Shown here piece after piece: positions 18,969 to 28,657 of a DNA stretch of 64,000 nt; position 1 is the first letter of the stretch; the number at the start of each line of letters is the position of its first letter. The stretch comes from Aquibium sp. ELW1220 (GTDB taxonomy: Bacteria; Pseudomonadota; Alphaproteobacteria; Rhizobiales; Rhizobiaceae): contig NZ_JAOAOQ010000011.1 of NCBI RefSeq assembly GCF_030398385.1, positions 88,708 through 152,707 of the forward strand. The letters run 5' to 3'. Below the pieces are notes generated by a model. It had not been told where the DNA came from, ran no database searches, and saw only the letters and a program-made list of their open reading frames with translations. The position numbers and the translations under genes are program-made.

Positions 18969-19982
18969 TCAGCTCTCCATGACCTCGACGAGCGCCGCAG
19001 CAAGGCGCGCCGGACCGGGGAAGTAGGTCCATTCCTGGGCGTGCGGATAGGGCGTGTCCCAGCCGGCGATACGGCGGATCGGCGCCTCCAGATGGTAGAA
19101 GCAGTGCTCCTGCACCAGGGCGGCCAGTTCCGCGCCGAAGCCCGAGGTCAGGGTCGCTTCGTGCACGATCACGCAACGCCCGGTCTTCTTCACGGAAGCG
19201 ACGATCGTGTCGAGATCGAGCGGGTGCAGGGTCCGCAGGTCGATCACCTCGGCGTCGATGCCGCTCTCCTGCGCGGCCGCCTCTGCAACGTAGACCATGG
19301 TGCCGTAGGCCAGCACGGTCACCGCCGAGCCTTCCCGTCGCACCACCGCCTTGCCGAGCGGGACGGTGTAGTGGCCGGCGGGCACCTCGCCCAGCGGGTG
19401 CTTCGACCAGGGCGTGACCGGACGGTCGTGATGGCCGTCGAACGGGCCGTTGTAGAGGCGCTTCGGCTCCAGGAAGACCACCGGATTGTCGTCCTCGATG
19501 GCGGCGATCAGCAGACCCTTTGCGTCGTATGGGTTCGACGGGACGACGACCTTAAGGCCGGAGACGTGGGTGAACAGCGCCTCGGGCGACTGGCTGTGCG
19601 TCTGGCCGCCGAAGATGCCGCCGCCTGTCGGCATGCGGATGGTGATCGGGCAGGTGAAGTCGCCGGCCGAGCGGTGGCGGATGCGCGCGGCCTCCGAAAC
19701 GATCTGGTCGTATGCCGGATAGACGTAGTCGGCGAATTGGATTTCGACGCAGGGGCGCAGGCCGTAGGTGGCCATTCCGATCGCCGTGCCGACGATGCCG
19801 GCCTCGTTGATGGGGCTGTCGAAGCAGCGATCCTTGCCGAAGCCCTCCTGAAGCCCCTGCGTGCAGCGGAAGACGCCGCCGAAATAGCCGACGTCCTCGC
19901 CGAACACCACCACCTTGCCGTCGCGTTCCATCGCGACCACGTGCGCGTCGCGGATCGCCTCGATCATCGTCATGCGCGGCAT
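18969..19982 (-). CDS. bkdA2: Branched-chain 2-oxoacid dehydrogenase E1 subunit beta
   Basis: 337 residues. Transketolase pyrimidine-binding domain first (VVVFGEDVGYFGGVF holds the ThDP-activating Glu region; RCFDSPINEAGIVG), then the C-terminal transketolase domain (VTVLAYGTMVYVA, VIDLRTLHPLDLDTI). It assembles with BkdA1 as an alpha2beta2 decarboxylase for 2-oxoacids of Val, Leu and Ile. One base separates it from the stop of bkdA1 upstream and from the start of bkdB downstream, so translation is probably coupled. Confidence 0.93.
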   Translation of the reverse strand: MPRMTMIEAIRDAHVVAMERDGKVVVFGEDVGYFGGVFRCTQGLQEGFGKDRCFDSPINEAGIVGTAIGMATYGLRPCVEIQFADYVYPAYDQIVSEAARIRHRSAGDFTCPITIRMPTGGGIFGGQTHSQSPEALFTHVSGLKVVVPSNPYDAKGLLIAAIEDDNPVVFLEPKRLYNGPFDGHHDRPVTPWSKHPLGEVPAGHYTVPLGKAVVRREGSAVTVLAYGTMVYVAEAAAQESGIDAEVIDLRTLHPLDLDTIVASVKKTGRCVIVHEATLTSGFGAELAALVQEHCFYHLEAPIRRIAGWDTPYPHAQEWTYFPGPARLAAALVEVMES

Positions 19983-19983
19983 C

Positions 19984-21273
<1,290 letters not shown>

Positions 21274-21396
21274 TCATTGTCCACCGGAGACAAGCGCGGA
21301 CAAGGGGGAAACGGTTCCCGGGCGAAGATAGCAAGAAGCGATCCGGCGAGATGCCGGGCGGCGACATCTTGTTGCGGGGGAAGGCCTTCGGGCGGA

Positions 21397-22212
21397 CTAT
21401 TCGAACCCGCGCACCGTCTCGGCGTCGAGCGTCACGAGGTGGCGGCGGTCGGACGGCAGCGGCACGAAGGCGACTGCCAGCCCCGAGCCGCGCAATGTGC
21501 AGTGGCCGAAGGAGGCGCCGGTGTGAATCTTGAGGCCGTTGCGATAGGTGGGGTCGATGAAGTCGTGCAGCCCGTTGCCGACAACCACCGGAACGCCGTG
21601 CCAGAGCGAGACGCCGTCATGATGGATGTGGCCGGTGAGGATGCCGGCGACAGGCCGGCCTGCCAGCGTGCGGCGCAGTCGCTCTGTTTCGGCCTCGTCC
21701 AGGCTCTCCCACGCAAAGGGCGATTCCGTCACGATCCGCGGGCCGTGGTGCATCACCACGATCTTGGGCAGGTCCGGATGGCGCAGCGTCGCCGCGTCGA
21801 GAAAGGCGAACTGGTCGTCGCCCAGCGCGCCGCTCACCTTGCCCGGCACGCTGGTGTCGAGCACGATGACATGAACGCCGTCGAAGACACGGTCGTAGAC
21901 ATAGGGCGCGTCGAGACCGGTCGTGCGGTCGAGCATGCCTTCGTGGAAGCCGGGGCGGGAATCATGGTTGCCGAGGGCGCAGAGCACCGGCATGCCGAGT
22001 GCCTCCAGCCGCTGGCGTACGGCGCGGTAGCTCGAGGCGTCGCCCTTGTCGGTCAGGTCGCCGCTGACGATGACGAAATCAGGCGCCGGATCGATCGCCG
22101 CGATCATCGACAGCGCCGCGTCCAGATTGGCCATCGTGTCGATGCCGTCCACGTCGCGGTCGCAGTGGGCATGGAGGTCGGTCAAGTGGATGAAGGTCGG
22201 TGCTCTGGTCAT
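21397..22212 (-). CDS. Metallophosphoesterase, CpdA-like (class III cyclic nucleotide phosphodiesterase family)
   Basis: 271 residues from the ATG at 22212; the frame is open to 22275 but homologues normally begin just before FIHLTDLH. All dimetal motifs are present: D-x-H (DLHAH), GDLTDKGD, GNHDSR, a mid-protein VMHHGPR and GHIHHDG. These define the calcineurin-like fold of the cpdA/icc family, which hydrolyses cAMP or phosphodiesters of lipid head groups or nucleotides. Which substrate applies here is not decidable. It lies upstream of bkdA1 on the same strand with a 180-bp gap, so it is probably a separate unit. Confidence 0.85.
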   Translation of the reverse strand: MTRAPTFIHLTDLHAHCDRDVDGIDTMANLDAALSMIAAIDPAPDFVIVSGDLTDKGDASSYRAVRQRLEALGMPVLCALGNHDSRPGFHEGMLDRTTGLDAPYVYDRVFDGVHVIVLDTSVPGKVSGALGDDQFAFLDAATLRHPDLPKIVVMHHGPRIVTESPFAWESLDEAETERLRRTLAGRPVAGILTGHIHHDGVSLWHGVPVVVGNGLHDFIDPTYRNGLKIHTGASFGHCTLRGSGLAVAFVPLPSDRRHLVTLDAETVRGFE

Positions 22213-22311
22213 CTGGCGTCGTGATCTAGGGTGCGGGGCGGGAATGTCGTCGGCACGCGGCTCTATCCGTCTCACAGGCGGGAGCGCCGTTCAAGGGCGC
22301 GGCGCGCCGGT

Positions 22312-23244
22312 TCAGGCGGCCACGGCCGGTTCGGCGCCGATGCGCGCGCGGGCGGCAAGGGCCTTCGTCGCCTCGACCGTCTCCTGCGCGGCATACCAGT
22401 AGCGCTGGTTCAGCTCGATGTTGAACACCGTACCCTGCGGGAAGACGCATTCGGCGATCAGCGTCTGCCAGGGGATGTCGCCCCAGCCGACCGGCAGGTG
22501 CAGGTCGCCATGGCCATAGGCCAGCCGTTCGCCTTCGGTGTACATCCAGATGTCGTCCTGGCGGCCGAAACTGTCATGGATGTGCAGGTGGCGGCCAAAA
22601 GGCGCCAGCGTCCTGATCTCCTCGACGAAATCGGCGCGGCGTCCTTCCCAGTCGAGCATCAGCCAGGAGTGGCTGAAGTCGATCGTCGCCCGCACGTTCG
22701 GGTGGTCGATCGCCGCGAGTTCCGTGGCAAGCCGGCGCGGCGACGAGGCGTGCACCTTGCCGTCGAAGCCGGCGAACAACGTTTCAACGCACAGGACGAG
22801 GCCGGTGCTGCGCGCGACGTCGCCGGCCCGCGCCAGCCACTCGCGCTGGCGCGCATAGGCAGCCTCCAGCCCGTCGCCCTGCTGTATCGGCGCCAGGCCC
22901 GAATGGATGACGTAGTGCGCGGCATCCAGTTCGGCCGCGACCTCCAGCGAGGCGGCGAGGACGTCCATGTGGCGCTGCAGCCGGTAGGGCTCGTCCATGA
23001 AGTTGATCGCCAGAGGTCCATGCACGGTGTAGCCGACCGAGCGGCCCGCGCAGGCGCGCTTCAGCGCTTCCATCTGCGGCCGGCGGATGCGGCCGCCCAC
23101 CACGACGTCCATGTCGAAGGTCGACAGTTCGATCCATTCCACGCCGAGACGCTCGATCATGTCGAGCTCGTCGGCAAAGTCCGACAGGTCGTTTCGACGC
23201 TTGTGGGCGGTGATCCCTGTGCCGGCGGCGCCGTTCGAGAGCAT
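22312..23244 (-). CDS. Sugar phosphate isomerase/epimerase-family TIM-barrel protein
   Basis: 310 residues from the ATG at 23244, with an AAAGGA ribosome site upstream. The sequence has the AP-endonuclease-2-like xylose-isomerase barrel: VEWIELSTFDMD, YVIHSG, LCVETLF (metal Glu), RATIDFSHSW, GRHLHIHDSFG (metal His and Asp) and a C-terminal FNIELNQRY. Such proteins isomerise or epimerise sugars, or act as dehydratases and inosose isomerases. It is followed by the phosphodiesterase gene and preceded by ridA on the same strand, with gaps of 99 and 170 bp. The substrate is not recognisable. Confidence 0.85.
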   Translation of the reverse strand: MLSNGAAGTGITAHKRRNDLSDFADELDMIERLGVEWIELSTFDMDVVVGGRIRRPQMEALKRACAGRSVGYTVHGPLAINFMDEPYRLQRHMDVLAASLEVAAELDAAHYVIHSGLAPIQQGDGLEAAYARQREWLARAGDVARSTGLVLCVETLFAGFDGKVHASSPRRLATELAAIDHPNVRATIDFSHSWLMLDWEGRRADFVEEIRTLAPFGRHLHIHDSFGRQDDIWMYTEGERLAYGHGDLHLPVGWGDIPWQTLIAECVFPQGTVFNIELNQRYWYAAQETVEATKALAARARIGAEPAVAA

Positions 23245-23414
23245 GCGGGAGGTCCTTTTCCAGGTCGGGAAGCGCTTGTACGGAGGCAATAGCCGGCCGG
23301 CCTGCGACGCTGCGCTGACCGCCCGCCGCGGTCCATGGCAAATCCGTCTGACAGGGCGATGACGGCCGGCTGGCGTCATCGCCCCATTCCCCTTGGACGG
23401 GACGGCAGCCGCCG

Positions 23415-23798
23415 TCAGCCTGCCGCCACCACCTCGACCTCGACCTTGAACTCCTCGCGGGTGAAGCCGCCGACGATCATCAGCGTGGAGGCCGGGGAGG
23501 GGGCCTGGAACAGGCGGTCGCGGACGGCCATGTAGGGCTTCATGTGCTCGCGGGCCGTGACGTAGGCGTTGATGCGGACGACGTTCTTCAGCGTCATGCC
23601 GGCGGCGGCGAGGATGGTCGCGATGGCGGCGAAGCAGAGTTCGGCCTGCGCCCCGGCGGTCTCGGGGACGACGTCGTCTGGCGAAATGCCGAGCTGGCCC
23701 GAGCAGAACACCAGCCGCGCGCCGGCCTCGATTTCCACCGCATGGCTGTAGGCCGCGAAAGGCGCGCGCACGCCGTCGGGGGTGAGGTGGGTGAGCAT
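23415..23798 (-). CDS. RidA family (YjgF/YER057c/UK114) enamine/imine deaminase-like protein
   Basis: 127 residues from the ATG at 23798, with AGAGG upstream. The compact chorismate-mutase-like fold is visible: LVFCSGQLGISPDD, NVVRINAYVT and the end KVEVEVVAAG. The canonical C-terminal P-x-x-A-R-x-x-[VY] active-site segment, whose Arg binds the carboxylate of the imine, is not obvious; the equivalent stretch reads PSPASTLMIVGG. It is therefore probably a non-archetypal RidA subgroup. Such genes often sit in amine or aromatic catabolic clusters, which fits the Rieske oxygenase and glutamine synthetase-like genes beyond the IclR gene. Confidence 0.85.
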   Translation of the reverse strand: MLTHLTPDGVRAPFAAYSHAVEIEAGARLVFCSGQLGISPDDVVPETAGAQAELCFAAIATILAAAGMTLKNVVRINAYVTAREHMKPYMAVRDRLFQAPSPASTLMIVGGFTREEFKVEVEVVAAG

Positions 23799-23985
23799 GG
23801 CGGGCCTCTGCGAAAGGTGTGTCGGGGGCAATCATGCACGGGCGGGGAGGGATGTCGACGGGGTCTCTCCGGCTTCCCCTCCCCGCAAGGCGGAGGGGGC
23901 AGCGGCGCGGCGCCCGGTTCGAAGCCACCTGTCGCGAGCTTCCGCTCGAACGGGGTCGGGGGGCTCCCGGCCCGTGCAGGTGACC

Positions 23986-24774
23986 CTACAACAGCCCCGC
24001 CAGCGCCCCCGCGCAGTCCTTCAGCGTCGCCAGCGCTTCCCGCCTGAACGCCGCGTCCGCCAGTCGCGCCGACGTCGCCGAAAAGCCGAGCGCGGCGACC
24101 TCGCCGCTGGCGGCGGGCACGGCGACGGCGAGCGCGGCGACGCCGGGCTCGAACTCGCCGTCGACGAGTGCGTGGCCCGCCGCCGCGATGGTCCGCACTG
24201 CGGTGGCGATGGCGTTGCGGTCGAGGGTGGTGGCGGGGGTGTGGGGCTCGAGGGGGGCAGTGCGGATGGCTTCGGCGGCGGTCCCGGCGTCGCCGGCGGC
24301 GAGCAGCATGCGGCCGATGGCGGTGGAGAGCAGTGGCACGCGGCTGCCGATGGTGAAGCCGATGCGGGCCCGCTCGGTCTCGCCGCCGGCATGGGCCACG
24401 TAGACGGCCTCCGCGCCGTCGAGCATGGCGAGCGAGATGGTCTCGCCGATCCGGAGCGAGAAGGCGCGCATCACCGGCTGGATGGTCTTGCCGAACTGGC
24501 GCCCCTGCAGGAAGCCGCCGGCCAGCACGAGGATGCGCGGGGTGAGCGCAAACAGCCGGTCCTGCTGGCGCACGTAGCCCAGATGCACCAGTGTCAGCAC
24601 CAGCCGGCGGGTCGCCGCGCGGTCGAAGCCGGTGAGGCGGGCGATCTGCGGCAAGGTGAGGTGGGTGTGCTCGGCGTCGAAGGCCTTCAGCACCGCCATG
24701 CCCTTGGCGAAGGTCAGCGAGATGTCCTTCTCGGCGACGGTGCCGACGGCCGGTTCCGGATGCGGAGGGGGCAC
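23986..24774 (-). CDS. IclR-family transcriptional regulator
   Basis: 262 residues from the GTG at 24774, chosen for an AGGGGAG ribosome site 7 bases upstream; a GTG at 24834 would add 20 residues. N-terminal winged helix (about residues 18-75: LTFAKGMAVLKAFD, LTLPQIARLTGFDRAATRRL) and a C-terminal GAF-like effector domain (GETISLAMLDGAEAVYVAH, LSTAIGRMLLA). It is divergent from the Rieske oxygenase gene across a 246-bp gap that holds a perfect 15-bp palindrome, so it very probably controls that gene and the next. IclR members of this kind bind small aromatic or aliphatic acids. Confidence 0.9.
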   Translation of the reverse strand: MPPPHPEPAVGTVAEKDISLTFAKGMAVLKAFDAEHTHLTLPQIARLTGFDRAATRRLVLTLVHLGYVRQQDRLFALTPRILVLAGGFLQGRQFGKTIQPVMRAFSLRIGETISLAMLDGAEAVYVAHAGGETERARIGFTIGSRVPLLSTAIGRMLLAAGDAGTAAEAIRTAPLEPHTPATTLDRNAIATAVRTIAAAGHALVDGEFEPGVAALAVAVPAASGEVAALGFSATSARLADAAFRREALATLKDCAGALAGLL

Positions 24775-24931
24775 GTCGGGGCTCCCCTGCGTCCGCAGGT
24801 CGCGGGCGGCGGGCTCCTGGCGGTGTCGTGTCACGGCCGCGCTTCCGTACAGGTGTGGCGCAGGCGCGAAAAGCGGCGCGCTTGACAGGCTCCCGAGAGG
24901 CCGAATAGGTTCGTTCGATAATATAGCATGC

Positions 24932-24946
24932 GTGCGATAATCGCAC
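24932..24946. promoter_or_regulatory. Candidate IclR operator (15-bp palindrome)
   Basis: GTGCGAT-A-ATCGCAC is a perfect inverted repeat with a single central base. A related half-like copy, TTCGATAATAT, lies about 20 bp to the left and overlaps a possible AT-rich -10 region. IclR proteins bind palindromes of about 15 bp, often in tandem. The site lies between the divergent IclR gene (start 24774) and Rieske gene (start 25021), where an operator would be expected. Binding is inferred. Confidence 0.6.
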
Positions 24947-25020
24947 AGTCTGCGGTGCGGAGGCAAGGGCGGTCTCGCCATGCGTCCGTGCCGCAGGCGA
25001 GCCAGGGAGGACCCCCAGCC

Positions 25021-26343
25021 ATGATGAGCCAGGCGCAGAACGACCTTCTCACCCGTGTCGGCAAGGGCACCGATGGCGGCGCGATGCTGCGGATGTACTG
25101 GCAGCCGGCGGCGCTGTCGGACGAACTCGTCTCTGCGCGGCCGGTGGTGCCCGTTCGGCTGCTCGGCGAGGATCTGGTGCTGTTTCGCGACAATGCCGGC
25201 GCGCTCGGCCTGATCGGCCGGCATTGCCCGCATCGCGGCGCCGACCTCTGCTATGGTCGGCGCGAGGACAACGGCCTGCGCTGCCCGTTCCACGGCTGGC
25301 ATTTCGACCGCACGGGCCAGTGCGTGGAGCAGCCCGGCGAGCCGGAGGGCTCGCGCATGCACGAAAACATCCGCGCGGTGTCTTATCCGGTGGTCGAGAA
25401 GAACGGCATCGTCTTCGCCTATATGGGGCCGGGCGAGCCGCCGGCCTTCCCGGCGCTCGACTGCTTCGCCGCGCCCGACAGCCATGTCTTCGCCTTCAAG
25501 GGGCTGTGGGAGTGCAACTGGCTGCAGGCGCTGGAGGTGGGCATCGACCCGGCGCACGCCTCCTTCCTGCACCGCTTCCTGCAGGACGAGGACCCGGCGC
25601 AGGCTTACGGCAAGCAGTTCCGCGACAAGGCCGGCAACACCGACATGCCGATGACGCAGCTTCTGCGCGAATACCCGCGGCCGGAGATCCGCGTCGAGGA
25701 CACCGACTACGGCCTGCGGCTGATCTCGCTGCGCCACATGGACGACGGGCGCAGCCATGTCCGCGTCACCAACCAGATCTTCCCCGAGGCGATCTGTATC
25801 CCGATGTCGAACGAGATGACGATCACCCAGTGGCACGTGCCCGTCGACGACGAGACCTGCTACTGGTACTCGATGTTCACCAGCTTCGGGAAGCCGGTCG
25901 ACAAGACGGTGATGCGCGAGCAGCGCATGAAGGAGCACCGCCTGCCCGATTATGCGCCGCTGAAGAACAAGCGCAACAATTACGGCTACAACCCGGACGA
26001 GCAGGAAAGCTTGACCTATACGGGCATGGGGCTCGACATCAACGTGCACGACCAGTGGGCGGTGGAATCCATGGGCCGTATACAGGACCGCACCGACGAG
26101 CACCTCGGCCGCACCGACGTCGCCATCATGAAGCACCGCCGCAAGCTTCTGGCGGCGATGAAGGCGGTGAAGGAGGGGGATGTGGCGGCGCTGCCGATGC
26201 GGGGGGAGGCGGCTGAGGTCGAGGCGATCCGCGGGCCGGTGTCGATCGATGCGATCGGGGAAACGGAGGGGTGGGAGGCGTTGTGGCCGGAGGCGGATCG
26301 GGCGCGGCGGGCGGGGTCGAGTTGGGCGGCGGCGGTGCTTTAG
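25021..26343 (+). CDS. Rieske non-heme iron oxygenase, large subunit (phthalate dioxygenase-like)
   Basis: 440 residues from the ATG at 25021 (a second ATG follows), with AGGGAGGA upstream. Rieske [2Fe-2S] ligands are C69 and H71 in CPHRGAD and C88 and H91 in CPFHGWHFD. The mononuclear iron site is in VGIDPAHASFLHR (Asp and two His, H-x4-H). Length and layout match homomeric oxygenases of the phthalate 4,5-dioxygenase/vanillate demethylase type, which hydroxylate or demethylate aromatic acids with electrons from a separate reductase. No reductase or ferredoxin partner is encoded next to it. The glutamine synthetase-like ligase downstream suggests the substrate, or a precursor, is an amine. 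Confidence 0.9.
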   Translation: MMSQAQNDLLTRVGKGTDGGAMLRMYWQPAALSDELVSARPVVPVRLLGEDLVLFRDNAGALGLIGRHCPHRGADLCYGRREDNGLRCPFHGWHFDRTGQCVEQPGEPEGSRMHENIRAVSYPVVEKNGIVFAYMGPGEPPAFPALDCFAAPDSHVFAFKGLWECNWLQALEVGIDPAHASFLHRFLQDEDPAQAYGKQFRDKAGNTDMPMTQLLREYPRPEIRVEDTDYGLRLISLRHMDDGRSHVRVTNQIFPEAICIPMSNEMTITQWHVPVDDETCYWYSMFTSFGKPVDKTVMREQRMKEHRLPDYAPLKNKRNNYGYNPDEQESLTYTGMGLDINVHDQWAVESMGRIQDRTDEHLGRTDVAIMKHRRKLLAAMKAVKEGDVAALPMRGEAAEVEAIRGPVSIDAIGETEGWEALWPEADRARRAGSSWAAAVL

Positions 26344-26373
26344 TGGCTGGTTCCCGAATGCTTTTGCTCTACG

Positions 26374-26533
26374 GCGCCCCCCTCTGTCCTGCCGGACATC
26401 TCCCCCACGAGGGGGGAGATCGGCAGCTTCATGGGCGGCGCCCGTCCTGCGCCGCTGGAGATTGGCGAACGCCGCGGCGACGGCCGATCTCCCCCCGAGT
26501 GGGGGAGATGTCCGGCAGGACAGAGGGGGGCGC
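26374..26533. repeat. Long inverted repeat, family A copy 2
   Basis: Same 160-bp architecture as the copy at 17436: outer arms GCGCCCCCCTCTGTCC/GGACAGAGGGGGGCGC, internal hairpins, and a core with CTGGAGATTGGCG. It lies between the Rieske oxygenase stop and the glutamine synthetase-like start, so it is in the leader of the second gene and could end or modulate transcription between them. Confidence 0.92.
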
Positions 26534-26593
26534 GAGGGAACGCGACCTCTCGGCTACAAGCTCCTCCGCCTTGTCGATTCACGAGCCACACGC

Positions 26594-28045
26594 ATGACCC
26601 CGCCCCTCTCCCCCGGCTTCACCGCCGAGCACGGCCTGCTCACCTCCGACCAGCTCCGCCTCGCCGAGGAGGTGCTCGCCCGCGTCGAGGCGGAGGGGCT
26701 GGAGACGGTGCGGGTGCTGTTTGCCGACCAGCATGGCGTGCTGCGCGGCAAGACGATCGTGGCCGGCGCGCTGGCGTCGGCGTTTCGCAGCGGGCTCGCG
26801 GTCACCTCGACGCTGCTGCTCAAGGACACCTCGCACCGCACCGTGTTCCCGGTCTGGGGCGGGGACATCGGCTTCGGGGCGGGGATGATGACGGGGGCGG
26901 GCGACATCGTGATGGTGCCGGACCCGGCCACTTTCCGCGTGCTGCCCTGGTCGCCGAAGTCGGGCTACGTGCTCTGCGATCTCGTCCAGAAGGACGGGAC
27001 GCCGATCCCGTTCTCCTCGCGCGCCATCCTGCGCAAGGCCGTCGAGCGGCTGGAGGCGGCGGGCCGGCGGCTGGTCTGCGGGCTGGAGGTCGAGTTCCAC
27101 GTCTACCGGCTCGACGATCCGAAGCTCGCCCATGCCGATGGCGGGATGCCGGGAACGCCGCCCGCCACCAGCCTGCTCGCGCAGGGCTACCAGTATCTCA
27201 CCGACGCGCGCTACGACGCGCTGGAGCCGGTGATGGACGCGCTGCGGCGTGCCTGCCTGGCGCTCGGCCTGCCGGTGCGCTCGATGGAGGCGGAGTTCGG
27301 GCCGAGCCAGTGCGAGTTCACCTTCGAGCCGGACGGGGCGATGGCGCATGCCGACGCGATGATGCTGTTTCGCATGGCGGCCAAGCAGGTCTGCGCCCGC
27401 ATGGGCCTGCACGCTACCTTCATGTGCCGGCCGAAGGTGGAGAACGGCATGGCGAGCGGCTGGCACCTGCACCAGTCGGTGGTGGATGCGGCCTCCGGCG
27501 AGAACCTGTTCATGCCGGCCGCGGACGGCGCGCTGTCGGCCGATGCGTCGGGCTGGATCGCCGGTCTGCTCGAACACGCCGCCGAGACCTGCCTGCTGAC
27601 GACGCCGACCGTCAACGGCTACAAGCGCTACCAGGCCTTCCAGCTGGCGCCGGACCGCGTGCAATGGGGCCGCGACAACAAGGGCGCGATGATCCGCGGG
27701 CTGATGGTGCCGGGCGACCGGGCGAGCCGGATCGAGAACCGCGTCGCCGAGCCCGCCGCCAACCCCTATCTCTACTTCGCCTCGCAGATCCTGTGCGGCC
27801 TCGACGGGCTGGAGCGCGGCCTGACCGCCCCGCCGCCGGTCGAAAGCCCCTACGAGAGCGATGCCGCGCTGCTGCCGAAGAGCCTGGTCGCCGCCATCGA
27901 GCGGTTCGAGGCGAGCGGGTTCTATCGCGAGACGCTGGGCGAGGACGTCGTGTCGTACCTGACCCGCATCAAGCGGGCGGAGTGGGACCGCTATCTGATG
28001 ACGGTGTCGGAGTGGGAGCAGCGGGAGTATTTTTCGCTGTTTTGA
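26594..28045 (+). CDS. Glutamine synthetase-family gamma-glutamyl ligase (type III-like)
   Basis: 483 residues from the ATG at 26594. Beta-grasp N-terminal domain (VRVLFADQHGVLRGKTI), then the catalytic barrel with metal glutamates in GLEVEFHVY and EAEFGPSQCEFTF, the nucleotide/metal motif GWHLHQS and the Arg-rich glutamate site RIENRVAEPAANPY. The divergence from GlnA, and the linkage to a Rieske oxygenase, fit the ligases that gamma-glutamylate amines (aniline, isopropylamine and polyamine pathways). A true nitrogen-assimilation GlnA would carry a Tyr adenylylation loop, which is not evident. It is downstream of the oxygenase on the same strand with a 250-bp gap holding an inverted repeat. 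The amine substrate is unknown. Confidence 0.88.
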   Translation: MTPPLSPGFTAEHGLLTSDQLRLAEEVLARVEAEGLETVRVLFADQHGVLRGKTIVAGALASAFRSGLAVTSTLLLKDTSHRTVFPVWGGDIGFGAGMMTGAGDIVMVPDPATFRVLPWSPKSGYVLCDLVQKDGTPIPFSSRAILRKAVERLEAAGRRLVCGLEVEFHVYRLDDPKLAHADGGMPGTPPATSLLAQGYQYLTDARYDALEPVMDALRRACLALGLPVRSMEAEFGPSQCEFTFEPDGAMAHADAMMLFRMAAKQVCARMGLHATFMCRPKVENGMASGWHLHQSVVDAASGENLFMPAADGALSADASGWIAGLLEHAAETCLLTTPTVNGYKRYQAFQLAPDRVQWGRDNKGAMIRGLMVPGDRASRIENRVAEPAANPYLYFASQILCGLDGLERGLTAPPPVESPYESDAALLPKSLVAAIERFEASGFYRETLGEDVVSYLTRIKRAEWDRYLMTVSEWEQREYFSLF

Positions 28046-28098
28046 GGGGGGCGTGGCCGGTCGGACGTGTGTCGTCTTTCTGCACCGCGCGCGGCGCC

Positions 28099-28461
28099 TT
28101 ATGTATCCGAACTGCGAAAACCGCTTCCTGCTCGAACGTTGGAGCTCAAGGTGCGGAGGCTGCGCGCGAGCCACCGCCAGAAGGGCAGACGCCGACGCAC
28201 GACAATCGTCTCTTCGACGACGATTTCACGGTTCGGTTTCCCGCTTAGCACGAGCCTTCCGCTCCGGCCGTATCGCTGCAGCCAGTCATCGAGCCAGTTC
28301 GCAGCTTGCCGGTCATCGAGCACGATCACCATGAGCCACATGTCGTAGGGACCGAGCTTGCGCGCATCCCACCGGATGACCGCCGACCGCCACTTGCGCC
28401 TGATCGGATCAAAGACGGCTTCCGGCGAGGTCGCATAGAAGCGGAAGACGTGGTTTGCCAT
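28099..28461 (-). CDS. Hypothetical protein
   Basis: 120 residues from an ATG at 28461; the frame is open to 28569, and AAGGAG lies rather far (about 14 bases) upstream, so the start is uncertain. The protein is basic and Trp-rich (IRRKWRSAVIRWDARKL, LPFWRWLARSLR), with no recognised domain or membrane segment. It lies tail-to-tail with the glutamine synthetase-like gene in a region of lower GC and less biased codon use. A foreign origin or a degraded gene is possible. Confidence 0.4.
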   Translation of the reverse strand: MANHVFRFYATSPEAVFDPIRRKWRSAVIRWDARKLGPYDMWLMVIVLDDRQAANWLDDWLQRYGRSGRLVLSGKPNREIVVEETIVVRRRLPFWRWLARSLRTLSSNVRAGSGFRSSDT

Positions 28462-28657
28462 TGCGGATGAGCAAGCTCCTTCGGTGATTCCCTGCTTTGC
28501 GCGCATATTCTTGCCCTGACGGTCCTTGATATGCTCGTTTGGCGTGAGGAGCCAAGGCCCTTCTTGCAATCCGTCTCAGGCCTTCGGAATCGAGTTAATT
28601 TAATGAATTCTGTCGCTTGGCTTGCTTGTGGATAAAAATCCGGAAGAATAGGTTGCC

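Noticed and set aside
23870..23935. CTTCCCCTCCCCGCAAGGCGGAGGGGGCAG considered as another long repeat family
   Set aside because: Only a single imperfect hairpin without long arms or a second copy in the window.
26579..28174. 531-codon frame on the minus strand over the glutamine synthetase-like gene
   Set aside because: Low-complexity Arg/Gly/His composition and no family features; the plus-strand frame has all glutamine synthetase motifs.
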